Counted from the first letter of the stretch, positions 1-8,422 are shown. The stretch is DNA of 64,000 nucleotides from JAMLJG01 sp035327585 (GCA_035327585.1 DAOLDD010000018.1:5407-69406), one strand, 5' to 3'. Made by a program: numbers and translations. The notes: generated by a model not told the origin, from the letters alone.

Positions 1-156
1 GCGCCGGTCTCACTCGCGGCCCCGCTGCTCGGCGCCTGGCTTGCGCGCCGCTTCGGTTACGACGCGGTATTCCTCGCGACATTCGTCATCGTCGCCATCG
101 CCGCGTTCTACACCGCGCGCTGGGTCCGCGAGCCGCGCCGCCTGCGCGCGGCATGA
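1..156 (+). CDS. MFS-type transporter, C-terminal fragment (cut by window edge)
   Basis: The window opens inside a gene whose last 51 codons are visible, ending in TGA at 154-156. The residues form two hydrophobic stretches (around LAAPLLGAWLARRF and VFLATFVIVAIAAFYTARW) separated by a short charged loop and followed by an Arg-rich tail. This is what the last two transmembrane helices of a 12-helix major facilitator transporter look like. The neighbouring glycosidase locus would fit a sugar or oligosaccharide transporter, but that is context only. The family call rests on a short fragment and could be another polytopic permease. Confidence 0.5.
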   Translation, partial: APVSLAAPLLGAWLARRFGYDAVFLATFVIVAIAAFYTARWVREPRRLRAA

Positions 157-255
157 AACAACAATTTATCCACGCGGAACCGCACAGGACGGCTCCACGC
201 TCCGGCTCCTGATGATGGAGGGCGCCGCGTCGTCGGCGCCGGGGACACAGGCACT

Positions 256-1863
256 TCATCCCGCCGGGCCGAGTGCTAAGGTGCGCTCGCGGCCGGGGGC
301 CCAACGCAGGACCAGCGTGCAGGGCGCGGTGGCGGTCGCGGTCTCCAGCACCGGCTCCGCATCGGCATCCGCACGGGCGGCGCCAATGAGATCCACGTCG
401 ATTTCGCCGAGCGGGAACCGGCGGCACCCGCAGCGACCCGTGCTCCTGAGATTCCACACCAGCGTCCGCGCCGGCGCGTCGGCGCGCAATCCAATGCCGT
501 GCTCGAGGAATGTGGCGATGACCGGATACGCGCCCCAGCCCGCAAAATCGCGCCGCGCGTTCTTGCCCGGATCGGCGGGGTTGTGCCCGCGTCCCGGCTC
601 CGCCGCCTCGGGCGCGAAATATTCCCACACCGTGCCGGTGCGCTCGAAGATCTCCACCGCCGCGGACCAGTAGTTGCGCGCAATGGCGGACGCGAGTGCG
701 GGCTCGCCGCACGTTTCGAGTCCCTCCACCACCATCGCGTTGGTGTACGGCCAGACGCCGCCGAAATAGTATTCGCCCCAGGGCACATAGTCGGGCTCGT
801 CCGCGGCGAGCGACGGCACGCGCACGGGCCGGTTGAACGTCGCCGGATTTTCGAGTTGCGCGACGAGGCCCGACAACTGGTCCGCGTCGGGAATACCCGC
901 CTGCAACGGCGCGAAACCCATCACCGTCTTCACCGGCGCAAGTCCGCCGTCGAACCGGCGGTCGTGGAAGAGGCCCGTCGCCGGGTTCCACATCAGCGCC
1001 CGCACCCGCGCCGCCGCCTGCTCCGCCTCGTCCCGATACGCGCGCGCCTTCGCCGGCTCGTTCAGCACGTCCGCGATATCCGCCAGCACGCGCGCGAAGT
1101 AGACCATCTGCGCGGAGAGATCGACGCCGTAGCCGAGGTGGTCGTTGCGCGGGCTGTTGTCCATGCCGGCCCAGTCGGTGATGTACAGCCCATTGCGATC
1201 GCGCAGGTAGACGGTGTACGCCGCATACAAATATTCCAACGGCTGTAAAACCCGTTCCAACCGGCTTGCAACGCCTGTAATTTTATAATTCAGCCATTCG
1301 GCCCAGTGGAATTTATGGTCGGTGTAGGCGTCGACCCGGCAGCGCGCGGGCGGATGCGCGCCGAGCGTGGGCCGCGTCCAGCGGTAGGATCGCACCTTCG
1401 ACCAGTCGCCGCCGTGCCGCTCCCAGGGGCCCTCGAGGCGCACGGTCATCGGGTCGACCTCGTCGTTCGGCCAGACATCCGCGCCGTCGCGATGGCGGAT
1501 TTCACGGCAGATTTCTCCGGTGTCGTGCTGGCGCGCGTAGAAGTTGTCGAGCGTTTCGATCGCGGGAAAAACCCGATGCCCGAACCGGCCGTACATCGTC
1601 ATCAGCGCCGAGTCGTGCGCGAAAATCGCGCCGTTCTCGGCGTCGTTGAACACGAAGAAAAGATGGTTGCTGACCAAGCCGCTGCCGGGCGCGGGCGAGC
1701 GCATGCCGCGGATCGCGAGTTCCCAACCCTTCCAATAGGCCGCGACCGCGGAGGGTCGTTCGTCATAAACGGGATCGGGCAGCCGTTCCCGCACGGCGGG
1801 CCACGCGGGCAGCGGTGCGCCGTCCCATGCGCGCTTGTCGAACCAGGCGCCGCGCGTGCTCAT
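256..1863 (-). CDS. Six-hairpin (MGH1/GH63-like) glycoside hydrolase
   Basis: This 535-residue protein has no signal peptide and looks like a cytoplasmic (alpha/alpha)6-barrel glycosidase of the MGH1/GH63/GH37 type. Typical signatures are the aromatic and acidic stretches NHLFFVFNDAENGAIFAHDS, TDWAGMDNSPR and VPWGEYYFGGVWPYTNAMVVEGL, with GTVWEYFAPE near the C-terminus; TDWAGMDNS probably carries a catalytic Asp and the late Glu a second acid. The ATG at 1861-1863 overlaps the TGA of the CBM9-like gene (ATGA), so the two are translationally coupled; this start also removes an alternative-frame extension that only shadows the upstream gene. Residues about 195-210 (ITGVASRLERVLQPLE) are encoded by a dispersed DNA repeat and look like an insertion between HWAEWL and EYLYAAY. 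The exact substrate cannot be read from sequence. Confidence 0.8.
   Translation of the reverse strand: MSTRGAWFDKRAWDGAPLPAWPAVRERLPDPVYDERPSAVAAYWKGWELAIRGMRSPAPGSGLVSNHLFFVFNDAENGAIFAHDSALMTMYGRFGHRVFPAIETLDNFYARQHDTGEICREIRHRDGADVWPNDEVDPMTVRLEGPWERHGGDWSKVRSYRWTRPTLGAHPPARCRVDAYTDHKFHWAEWLNYKITGVASRLERVLQPLEYLYAAYTVYLRDRNGLYITDWAGMDNSPRNDHLGYGVDLSAQMVYFARVLADIADVLNEPAKARAYRDEAEQAAARVRALMWNPATGLFHDRRFDGGLAPVKTVMGFAPLQAGIPDADQLSGLVAQLENPATFNRPVRVPSLAADEPDYVPWGEYYFGGVWPYTNAMVVEGLETCGEPALASAIARNYWSAAVEIFERTGTVWEYFAPEAAEPGRGHNPADPGKNARRDFAGWGAYPVIATFLEHGIGLRADAPARTLVWNLRSTGRCGCRRFPLGEIDVDLIGAARADADAEPVLETATATAPCTLVLRWAPGRERTLALGPAG
1234..1281 (-). repeat. Paired palindromic element, in-frame copy inside the glycosidase gene
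   Basis: On the minus strand two 16-mers, ATTACAGGCGTTGCAA (1266-1281) and TTTACAGCCGTTGGAA (1234-1249), lie 32 bp apart start to start. They match the consensus TTTACAGnCGTTGnAA of the intergenic pairs at 13944-13990 and 26939-26985, where spacing is 31 bp. The sequence is AT-richer than its surroundings. It is translated without disturbing the glycosidase frame. Confidence 0.7.
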
Positions 1864-2573
1864 TCGGGGGCCGGGGTGTGAAGCACGCCGAATCGGTCCT
1901 GCACGTGCGGAAAGCCCCCCTCGCGGAGCGAGGCGGACCATTGCCAGACGCGCGGCGCGGGCGCCTCGCCGCCGTGATCGATGATGACGAAATTCGCGCG
2001 CCATACCTGCCCCTTTGGCGGCCAGTGCGGGTTCCCCTTCAGCATACGCGCCGGAATGAGCAGGCGCACGTTGTAGCCGTCGTCCACATCGGACGGGTCG
2101 TTGATCGTACCGCGCGGCGTGACGGTGAGCTCGTGGCCCGCGAGATTCCACTCGGGCATATCCGCGGTGCCGTAGCGCCCCCAGTAACGATCGAGCATGA
2201 ACGTCTCCATCAACGCGCCGTTCGGTGCGACCTGGATCTCCATGTAGAAGGTCGACCCGGTGGCGCATTGCAGGAAGACCTCAAAGGCGTCGCCCTCGTG
2301 CAGCGGCGCGTCGTGGCGGTCGTGCGGCGCGCGCAGGTCGGTGTCGCGGATGTCGGCCTCGATGAGCAGGCCGTTGGTGACGATGCTGAGCGCGATGCGC
2401 GCGCGCGCCGGGTCGACGGTCCACGTCGCGGTGTCCACCCCGGAGGTGATCACCGCGGGCAGAACCACCTCCGGCAGCGGCCAATCCTCCGCGCGCTGGA
2501 CGATCGCCGGGGGCCCGGCATGGAGCGACGCCGCGGACAGGAGCAAAACGAGGCAGGCGAAGATTCGTGACAT
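1860..2573 (-). CDS. Secreted CBM9-like carbohydrate-binding protein
   Basis: This 237-residue protein starts with a clear signal peptide (MSRIFACLVLLLSAASLHAG). The rest resembles the family 9 carbohydrate-binding / DOMON-like beta-sandwich: EGDAFEVFLQ, followed by strands with FYMEIQVAPNGALMETFML and GYNVRLLIPARML, is typical of CBM9-like domains in bacterial polysaccharide-utilisation loci. No catalytic domain is attached, so it probably binds glycan outside the cytoplasm. It is the first gene of a two-gene minus-strand operon with the glycosidase (ATGA overlap) and is divergent from the GH130 gene, 48 bp away. Confidence 0.75.
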   Translation of the reverse strand: MSRIFACLVLLLSAASLHAGPPAIVQRAEDWPLPEVVLPAVITSGVDTATWTVDPARARIALSIVTNGLLIEADIRDTDLRAPHDRHDAPLHEGDAFEVFLQCATGSTFYMEIQVAPNGALMETFMLDRYWGRYGTADMPEWNLAGHELTVTPRGTINDPSDVDDGYNVRLLIPARMLKGNPHWPPKGQVWRANFVIIDHGGEAPAPRVWQWSASLREGGFPHVQDRFGVLHTPAPE

Positions 2574-2621
2574 GAAAGTAGTCTATGGTAAACTATATGC
2601 CGTCGTCAATGTGAGGTCGTC
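2574..2621. promoter_or_regulatory. Divergent promoter region between the CBM9-like and GH130 genes
   Basis: Only 48 bp separate the two divergent start codons. The centre (TCTATGGTAAACTATATG) is distinctly AT-rich in a GC-rich background and could supply -10 elements in both directions. No convincing -35 box or long operator palindrome was identified; the call rests on gene orientation and composition. Confidence 0.4.
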
Positions 2622-3551
2622 ATGCACCGCAGCGAAGCCTACCTGATCCGTCATCCCGCGAATCCCGTCCTGCGCCCGGACCAGATGCCCGGCGCGGAGG
2701 CGATGATGAACGGCTGTCCGTTCATCTTCAAGGACCGCATTCACCTGCTGCAACCGGTGATCCGGCGCGACCGCGACTATCCGTCCATGCACGTGTGCGA
2801 AAGCGACGACGGCGTGGCGTTCCGCATCCGCCCCGAACCGTTCATCAGCTTCACGCATACCAATGAGAAGGACCCGCTGTTCCACCTCGACCGCTGGGCG
2901 ATCGACCCGCGCGTCACGCGGATCGGCGACACCTGGTACATCATGCGCCCCGGCGACAGCTATCTCGGCACGGTGGCGCTGCTGGGGCGGACGACGGACT
3001 GGCAGACCTACGAGCACATGGGCATCGTGTCGCTGCCCATGAACCGCGTGCCGTGCCTGTTCCCCGCGAAGATCGGCGGCGACTACGTCCGCCTCGACCG
3101 CCCCTCGGGCCGGCGCGAGGGCGACATCTGGATTTCGCGCTCGCCCGATCTGCTGCACTGGGGACGGTACCGTCCGCTCGCGCAGGCGGGGTTCCACTGG
3201 TGCAACAAGAAGATCGGGCCGACGGTGCCGATCGAGACGCCCGAGGGCTGGCTGGTGCTGATCCACGGCGTGCAGGATTCCTGCGCGGGTTCGCGGTACT
3301 CGCTCGGCGCGATGCTGCTGGACCGCGACGAGCCGGAGCGGGTCATCGGCCGCATGAAGAGCTGGATTTTGACGCCGGACCGCGACTACGAATTCCAGGG
3401 CAACGTGCCCAACGTGGTGTTCGCCTGCGGTGCGCTCGCGTTCCCGGAGCGGGACGAGTTGCGCGTCTACTACGGTGCGGCCGACACCTGCATGGGCTTG
3501 GCCACCGGCTCGTTGTCCCGCTTGATTGATGCCTGCAAACAAGGACGTTAA
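2622..3551 (+). CDS. GH130-family glycoside phosphorylase/hydrolase
   Basis: This 309-residue cytoplasmic protein has the five-bladed propeller pattern of GH130 (beta-1,4-mannosyl oligosaccharide phosphorylases and relatives). Features include the N-terminal RHPANPVLRPDQ, then WAIDPRVTRIGDTWYIM containing the conserved Asp, NRVPCLFPAKIGGDYVRLDRP, WCNKKIGPTVPIETPEGWL and a C-terminal VYYGAADTCMGLATGSL. The family transfers mannosyl units from beta-mannosides, usually to phosphate. It stands 16 bp upstream of the GH9 gene on the same strand, so secreted depolymerisation and intracellular phosphorolysis would be co-expressed. Whether this member is a phosphorylase or hydrolase depends on phosphate-binding residues I cannot assign with certainty. 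Confidence 0.85.
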   Translation: MHRSEAYLIRHPANPVLRPDQMPGAEAMMNGCPFIFKDRIHLLQPVIRRDRDYPSMHVCESDDGVAFRIRPEPFISFTHTNEKDPLFHLDRWAIDPRVTRIGDTWYIMRPGDSYLGTVALLGRTTDWQTYEHMGIVSLPMNRVPCLFPAKIGGDYVRLDRPSGRREGDIWISRSPDLLHWGRYRPLAQAGFHWCNKKIGPTVPIETPEGWLVLIHGVQDSCAGSRYSLGAMLLDRDEPERVIGRMKSWILTPDRDYEFQGNVPNVVFACGALAFPERDELRVYYGAADTCMGLATGSLSRLIDACKQGR

Positions 3552-3567
3552 CCCGCAAGGAACTCAC

Positions 3568-6159
3568 ATGACACGACGCATCCCCTCCCCCTTCCTGCTC
3601 GCCGCGCTGCTCTTCGCCGCCGCGGACCACGCCGGCGCGAAACCGCTCGGCGGAAGAACCGACGTCGAATTTTGCGCGATGCCCGCGGAGCGCGAGGGCC
3701 GATACCCCATCGCACTGCCCACGTACGCGGGCCAGGTCCGGCAGTTGCATCTGCTCAACGACCGCTGGCTGGTGGTCGGCATCTACGACCTCCCGGAACT
3801 CGCGGCGCACATCGACAAATTGTCCGAGGGCAAACTCGAGGAGGCGAACCGCCAGTGGCGGGAAGGCCAGGAAAAGGGTCAGCCGCACTGGGGCGCATGG
3901 GTCACGATCCCAAAGATCCTGAAGGAATTCACGGTGCGCGCGCGGGAGGAGTTGGGCGAACGCAAGCTGGAGGAGCCCGCCGCCTATGCGATCATCAGCA
4001 CGGACGACCCGGCCTACAAGACCGCGCGCCGACCCGCCCGCGCTACGCGCACGCTCATTTCGCTCGGCGGGAACCGCCTGCCCGGTATGCATGAAGTGGA
4101 CTACGGGCACTATGGAATTCTTGAACTGCCCGCGCCGCTGCAGCCGGGCCGTTCCTACACGGTGCGCGTCATCGGCCGCGGTGAAGTGACGTTCACCTAT
4201 GACGAAAACCGGATGGTCTCGCGCGCGATCAAGGTGAACCAGGCCGGCTACCGGCCCGACGCGCCGCGCAAACTGGCATATCTCGGCGCGTTCGCGTGTG
4301 AATTGGGCGCGGTGCCATTCGACCACGCGAAGGAATTCAGCGTGGTGGATGCGCGGACGGGCAAGGCGGTCTTCGCCGGCCCGGTGCGCCTCATCGAACG
4401 CAACCCGCGCTTCGCCCCGAAGAACGCGGAACAGGACGCCGCGACGCGTCCCTTCATGTATGGCGAGGACGTGTATGAACTTGATCTCACGGGACTGAAG
4501 GACGAGGGCAACTTCTTCATCACAATTCCCGGCGTCGGCCGCTCGTGGCCGTTCCGCCATGCGCGCGACGCGTACGGCGAGGCATTCTACATCGCGGCCC
4601 GCGGCTTCTATCACCAGCGCGCGGCCACCGCGTTGGAAACGCCGTACACCGTTTGGACGCGCCCGAAATCGACGATGCACGACACGATCTACGAGGCGGG
4701 CTATCTCGCGTTCCCCCAGCAGACCGGCGGACCGAAGGACCTTCCGATCTTCGACGCCGTCGGCGGCACGATGGACCTCACCCGCTTCACGACGAACGTG
4801 ATCGGCGGCTGGTACGACGCCGCGGACTGGGACCGCAACCAGGCCCACTATGTCGCGGCGTTCGACATGATGTGGGCCTACGAGCACGCGCCCGCGCGCT
4901 TCACCGATGGCCAGTTGAACCTGCCCGAATCAGGCGACGGCATTCCCGACATCCTGAACGAGGTGCAATGGGGCCTGGAGTGCTGGCGGCGCAGCCAGGA
5001 TGAGCGCGGCGGCGTCTCCGGCTTTATCGAGGCCAACACGCATCCGGGCTACGACGATCCCAAACATCCCTACGCCTTTTCGATGCGGACCCGCTGGTCG
5101 TCGCTGATCTACGCCGCCGCCGCCGCGCAATACGCGCGGCTCGTGAAGCCGTTCGATGCGAAGCGCAGCGCGCTCTACCGCGAAAGCGCGTTGCGGGCCT
5201 GGGCGTTCGGCGCCGACCCGGCCAACAGCCTCGGCAGGATCACGCTGCACGCGAAGACCAAACGCGGCACGGGCGAGCCCTACACGCGCGAGTGGGAGGA
5301 GACCGACAAGATCGTCGCACCGTACCGCCTTCACGCGGCGCTGGAACTCAACCGGCTGACCGGCGATCCCGCATATCTTGAAGGCATCGGCGAACTGGCG
5401 GCGCAAGGCCAGGGTCCCTTCCAGTGGATGTTTTCACACAAGGATTTCTCCGGCTGGATCTACGCCGGCCTCGCGTTGGACAGGGAGAAACGGCTGCCCG
5501 CCGAGGTGGTCCAAAAGTGGCGTGAGGCCTTCATCCGTTCCGCCGATGGGCTGGTGAACCAGATGACGAACGTCGCCTACCGGCAGACGTGGCCGCGCAG
5601 CCAGGACTACTGGGCCGGATGGGGCGCGTCGGTTGTCGTGAACTTCAACCGCTGCCTGTTCATCGCGTGGCAGCTCACGGACGATGAAAAGTATCGCGAG
5701 GCGATCCTGCTCAACACCGACTTCATGCTCGGCGCGAACCCGCTCGGCATGTCATGGACCACCGGCATCGGCTACGTCTACCCTATCGACATCCAGCACG
5801 CGAACAGCGAGAACGACCAGTTGATGGACCCCGTGCCCGGCATCACGATTTACGGCATCAACGGCGGCCCGGCGATGCACTACCGCGGGCGCGAACTGGT
5901 ATGGGAGAGCAAGGGTCCGGACGACAAGCCCGTCTCATTCATGAAGGAAGAAAACAAGTCCGTGCCCTTCTTCCGCGCCTGGTCCGCGCACCCGCATGTC
6001 AACGTCGGCCAGTGCGAATTCACCGTGCACGAGACCAGCGCCGCGATGCTGTTCTCCACCGCGATCCTGCTGGATGACGGCTGGATGCCGGACGCCGCCC
6101 TGAAAACCCGCGGCCCGCGCCGCGACGACCTGCTCTTCGGCTACTGGTACGGACCGTAA
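3568..6159 (+). CDS. Secreted GH9 endoglucanase-like glycoside hydrolase
   Basis: This 863-residue protein starts at ATG 3568, behind an AAGGA Shine-Dalgarno, with a signal peptide ending near AAADHAGA. Residues about 222-330 form the Ig-like CelD_N domain that precedes the catalytic domain in theme-B GH9 enzymes (IKVNQAGYRPDAPRKLAYLG). The (alpha/alpha)6 catalytic domain carries GGWYDAADWDRN (Asp near 417 and 420, corresponding to the DAGD motif), LNLPESGDGIPDILNEVQWG, NTDFMLGANPLGMSWTTGIG and a late Glu in FTVHETSAAMLFSTA (near 822) as candidate proton donor. The first about 220 residues are a less familiar N-terminal extension. The usual GH9 substrate is a beta-1,4-glucan; exo-acting glucosaminidases also occur in this subgroup. 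It follows GH130 and originally directly preceded the 6989-8362 glycosidase. Confidence 0.88.
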   Translation: MTRRIPSPFLLAALLFAAADHAGAKPLGGRTDVEFCAMPAEREGRYPIALPTYAGQVRQLHLLNDRWLVVGIYDLPELAAHIDKLSEGKLEEANRQWREGQEKGQPHWGAWVTIPKILKEFTVRAREELGERKLEEPAAYAIISTDDPAYKTARRPARATRTLISLGGNRLPGMHEVDYGHYGILELPAPLQPGRSYTVRVIGRGEVTFTYDENRMVSRAIKVNQAGYRPDAPRKLAYLGAFACELGAVPFDHAKEFSVVDARTGKAVFAGPVRLIERNPRFAPKNAEQDAATRPFMYGEDVYELDLTGLKDEGNFFITIPGVGRSWPFRHARDAYGEAFYIAARGFYHQRAATALETPYTVWTRPKSTMHDTIYEAGYLAFPQQTGGPKDLPIFDAVGGTMDLTRFTTNVIGGWYDAADWDRNQAHYVAAFDMMWAYEHAPARFTDGQLNLPESGDGIPDILNEVQWGLECWRRSQDERGGVSGFIEANTHPGYDDPKHPYAFSMRTRWSSLIYAAAAAQYARLVKPFDAKRSALYRESALRAWAFGADPANSLGRITLHAKTKRGTGEPYTREWEETDKIVAPYRLHAALELNRLTGDPAYLEGIGELAAQGQGPFQWMFSHKDFSGWIYAGLALDREKRLPAEVVQKWREAFIRSADGLVNQMTNVAYRQTWPRSQDYWAGWGASVVVNFNRCLFIAWQLTDDEKYREAILLNTDFMLGANPLGMSWTTGIGYVYPIDIQHANSENDQLMDPVPGITIYGINGGPAMHYRGRELVWESKGPDDKPVSFMKEENKSVPFFRAWSAHPHVNVGQCEFTVHETSAAMLFSTAILLDDGWMPDAALKTRGPRRDDLLFGYWYGP

Positions 6160-6162
6160 CGG

Positions 6163-6183
6163 GCCGTGCACCTGCCCCGCCTT
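6163..6183. repeat. 21-bp direct repeat, left copy (possible target-site duplication)
   Basis: The 21-mer beginning GCCGTGCACCTGCC is identical to 6986-7006 and the two copies bracket the transposase-bearing segment. It contains the GTG that begins the glycosidase reading frame (GTG CAC CTG CCC CGC CTT). Here it lies 3 bp after the GH9 stop codon. Excising one copy plus the 6184-6985 insert restores a compact GH9-glycosidase junction. Confidence 0.75.
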
Positions 6184-6206
6184 GCGGATGGAAACGCTCC
6201 CTATCT

Positions 6207-6839
6207 GGAGTGCGGCGGCTTGACGCCGCTCTCTCTTCATGCGATGCAGAATATATGCCTTCCTGGCACCGTGCACCCCGCCACCAACTTCTGGAGCGCG
6301 GCGCCTACATCGTCACCGCCGGGATATACCAGAAGCAGCACCTTCTGTGCGCCGCCCGGCGGCTGGATATGGTCCGCGACACGTTGTTTGCCTGTGCAGA
6401 AGAATTCCGCTGGGAGCTTCAAGCGTGGGCGATCCTGAGCAACCACTATCACTTCGTGGCGTCATCACCTGACGATCCATCCACCATAAGTCGCATGATC
6501 TCCAAGCTGCATACCCTCACGGCCCGCGAGCTAAACAAATGGGACGCACAACCAGGCCGTAAGGTATGGTTTCAATACTATGACACGCGCATCACGAACT
6601 CCGCTTCGTACTACGCGCGATTGAAGTACGTGCATCAGAATCCGGCTCACCACAAGGTTGTGAGAATCGCGGAGAACTGGCCGTGGTGTTCGGCGGGATG
6701 GTTTGCGCGGGAGGCCAATTCCGTGTTCAGGCGATTGCTGGATGGGATCAAAACGGATCGGGTGAATGTGGCGGATGCGTTTGAACCGGTGAACCTGCCG
6801 GAAGAAGAAGACAGAGCGGCGTCAAGCCGCCGCACTCCA
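6207..6839 (+). mobile_element. RAYT/REP element flanked by 26-bp inverted repeats
   Basis: A 26-bp sequence starting GGAGTGCGGCGG at 6207-6232 recurs as an exact reverse complement at 6814-6839. Each arm is itself an imperfect palindrome (GCGGCG...CGCCGC), the structure of REP sequences. Between them lies a Y1/RAYT transposase gene whose last codons are encoded by the right arm. The combination of a REP pair with a RAYT is characteristic of domesticated or self-mobilising REP systems. Confidence 0.75.
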
Positions 6840-6860
6840 CAAGAAGAACGCACAGCATGA
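6255..6860 (+). CDS. REP-associated tyrosine transposase (Y1_Tnp/RAYT)
   Basis: This 201-residue HUH-superfamily nuclease shows the metal-binding His pair in LSNHYHFVAS and the tyrosine region with the RAYT-type C-terminal signature YYARLKYVHQNPAHHKVV followed by WPWCS. The length fits RAYT proteins. The start at ATG 6255 begins MPSWHRAPRHQ; the frame is open further upstream but only across the REP arm. RAYTs nick and mobilise REP palindromes as single strands. The gene has lower GC than its neighbours and has separated the GH9 gene from the following glycosidase. Confidence 0.85.
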   Translation: MPSWHRAPRHQLLERGAYIVTAGIYQKQHLLCAARRLDMVRDTLFACAEEFRWELQAWAILSNHYHFVASSPDDPSTISRMISKLHTLTARELNKWDAQPGRKVWFQYYDTRITNSASYYARLKYVHQNPAHHKVVRIAENWPWCSAGWFAREANSVFRRLLDGIKTDRVNVADAFEPVNLPEEEDRAASSRRTPQEERTA

Positions 6861-6943
6861 AGCGACATGGATCAGGTCGAAAGCTGCAAACAAACATCTC
6901 ACCTATTCATACTGCCATTACTTGCGCGTCGACAGTTGGTGAA

Positions 6944-6990
6944 ACGGCACTCTTCGCGCGGTCCGCTGCGGACCGCGCGAAGAGTGCCGT
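6944..6990. repeat. 47-bp perfect palindrome at the glycosidase start codon
   Basis: Two perfectly complementary 23-bp arms (6944-6966 and 6968-6990) flank a single T. The right arm ends inside the GTG at 6989-6991 and contains the only purine-rich stretch (GAAGAG, 6979-6984) that could serve as ribosome-binding site. In mRNA the hairpin would bury the translation start. It overlaps the right 21-bp repeat by five bases, so it is probably the right end of the inserted segment. Confidence 0.85.
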
Positions 6991-7006
6991 GCACCTGCCC
7001 CGCCTT
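6986..7006. repeat. 21-bp direct repeat, right copy
   Basis: Identical to 6163-6183. Here the repeat is continuous with the glycosidase coding sequence, so this copy is the native 5' end of that gene and the left copy is the duplicate. Confidence 0.75.
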
Positions 7007-8362
7007 CACACCGGCGTCGCGGACATCGACGCGGCGTTCCGCATCGCGTTGGGCGACCTCGCGGGCAACATCCAACCCTACCAGGGCGCGCTCGCCGCAC
7101 GGGCGGAGCCGTGCCTGCTGGCGGGGCTCGACTACGACTCGCCGTGGACGCGCGACGCGGCGTTCAACACCTGGTATGCCGGCGCGGCGCTCGCGCCGGA
7201 GGCTGCGCGCGCGACGTTGCGCGCCGTGCTGACGCGCGACGCGCATGGGCTGCGCATCGGCGGTGAATATTGGGACGCCGTGGTCTGGGTCGCCGGCGCC
7301 TGGGCGCTGTGGACGCAAACAGCGGAGCGCGACGATCTGCAACTCGCCTTCGAGGTGGCGCGCAACTCGCTGCGCTTTTTCGAGGCGACGGAGCGCGACC
7401 CGCGCGACGGGCTGTTCCGCGGCGGGGCGTGTTTCCAGGACGGCGTCGCGGGCTATCCCGATGCCTTCGCCGACTCGACGACCTCGGGCATCGCGGACTA
7501 CATCACGAAACATCCCGAAGCCCGCGCGCCGATCGGCTTCGGCCTGCCGATGAAGGCGCTGTCCACGAATTGTCTCTATGCGGAGGCGTATCGCTTGCTT
7601 GCGCTCATCGCGCAACGCATCGGAGAACCGGAGGCGGAATGGCAGGCGAAGGCGGACGCGCTGGGCGCGGCGATCCGCGCGCAGTTCTGGAACCCCGCGA
7701 CGGGCACGTTCCGCTATCTGCTCGACGCGGGCGACGACCCCGCGCGTCAGGAGGGCTTCGGCCACGCGTTCGCGCTGTGGTTCGGCATCGCCACGCCGGA
7801 ACAGACCCGCTCGGTCCTCGCGCGCCAGCACCACACCCCGCACGGCATCCCCTGCGTCTGGCCCGCCTACGCGCGCTACACGTCGCCGGACGGCACGACG
7901 TTCGGTCGCCACTGCGGCACCATCTGGCCGCAGGTCAACGCCGCGTGGGCCGCCGCAACGACCGTATGCGGGCGGCCCGACCTGGCCTGGCAGGAACTGC
8001 GCCTGCTCGCCGCAAAGGCCGCGCGCGACAGCCAGTTCGCGGAGATCTATCACCCGGTCGACGGACGTATTTACGGTGGATTGCAGGAAATGCCCCAGAA
8101 CGGCAAGGGCATCATCGAATGGACTGCGTGCCGACGCCAGACGTGGTGCGCGACGGGGTTCCTGCACATGGTCACGCACACCCTCATCGGCCTTCGGCCT
8201 ACGCCCGACGGCCTGCGCATCGAGCCCTGGCTGCCGCCGGAGCTGCCGCGCGTGGAACTCACCGGCTGGCCCTGGCGCGGCACGCCGCTCGACTTCATCG
8301 TGGAACGCACCCCGAACGGCTACCGCGTTAACGGCAAGCCGCCCGCTGCGTGCACGCTGTAG
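6989..8362 (+). CDS. Six-hairpin glycoside hydrolase (MGH1/GH63-like)
   Basis: This 457-residue cytoplasmic protein is an (alpha/alpha)6 glycosidase with a short C-terminal beta domain. Recognisable stretches are LAGLDYDSPWTRDAAFNTW near the N-terminus, GGEYWDAVVWVAGAWALW, FGRHCGTIWPQVNAAWA, and WTACRRQTWCATGFLHMV before the beta-sandwich (LRIEPWLPPELPRVEL). The GTG at 6989 is chosen because homology-like sequence begins there and the same GTG lies just after the GH9 stop in the duplicated copy. An open extension to an ATG at 6857 exists but runs through the palindrome and inserted DNA. The gene was probably the third cistron of a GH130-GH9 operon before the insertion, which may have weakened or silenced it. 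Substrate not predictable. Confidence 0.75.
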   Translation: MHLPRLHTGVADIDAAFRIALGDLAGNIQPYQGALAARAEPCLLAGLDYDSPWTRDAAFNTWYAGAALAPEAARATLRAVLTRDAHGLRIGGEYWDAVVWVAGAWALWTQTAERDDLQLAFEVARNSLRFFEATERDPRDGLFRGGACFQDGVAGYPDAFADSTTSGIADYITKHPEARAPIGFGLPMKALSTNCLYAEAYRLLALIAQRIGEPEAEWQAKADALGAAIRAQFWNPATGTFRYLLDAGDDPARQEGFGHAFALWFGIATPEQTRSVLARQHHTPHGIPCVWPAYARYTSPDGTTFGRHCGTIWPQVNAAWAAATTVCGRPDLAWQELRLLAAKAARDSQFAEIYHPVDGRIYGGLQEMPQNGKGIIEWTACRRQTWCATGFLHMVTHTLIGLRPTPDGLRIEPWLPPELPRVELTGWPWRGTPLDFIVERTPNGYRVNGKPPAACTL

Positions 8363-8422
8363 ACACGGTCGCCGACCGCGTCAGCAGCAAGCGGTGCCTT
8401 CCACGAAAACGACCAGTCCTGG

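Noticed and set aside
6857..6988. Glycosidase start at ATG 6857
   Set aside because: The extra 44 codons run through the inserted segment and the perfect palindrome and have no resemblance to a glycosidase; the GTG at 6989 is the ancestral start.
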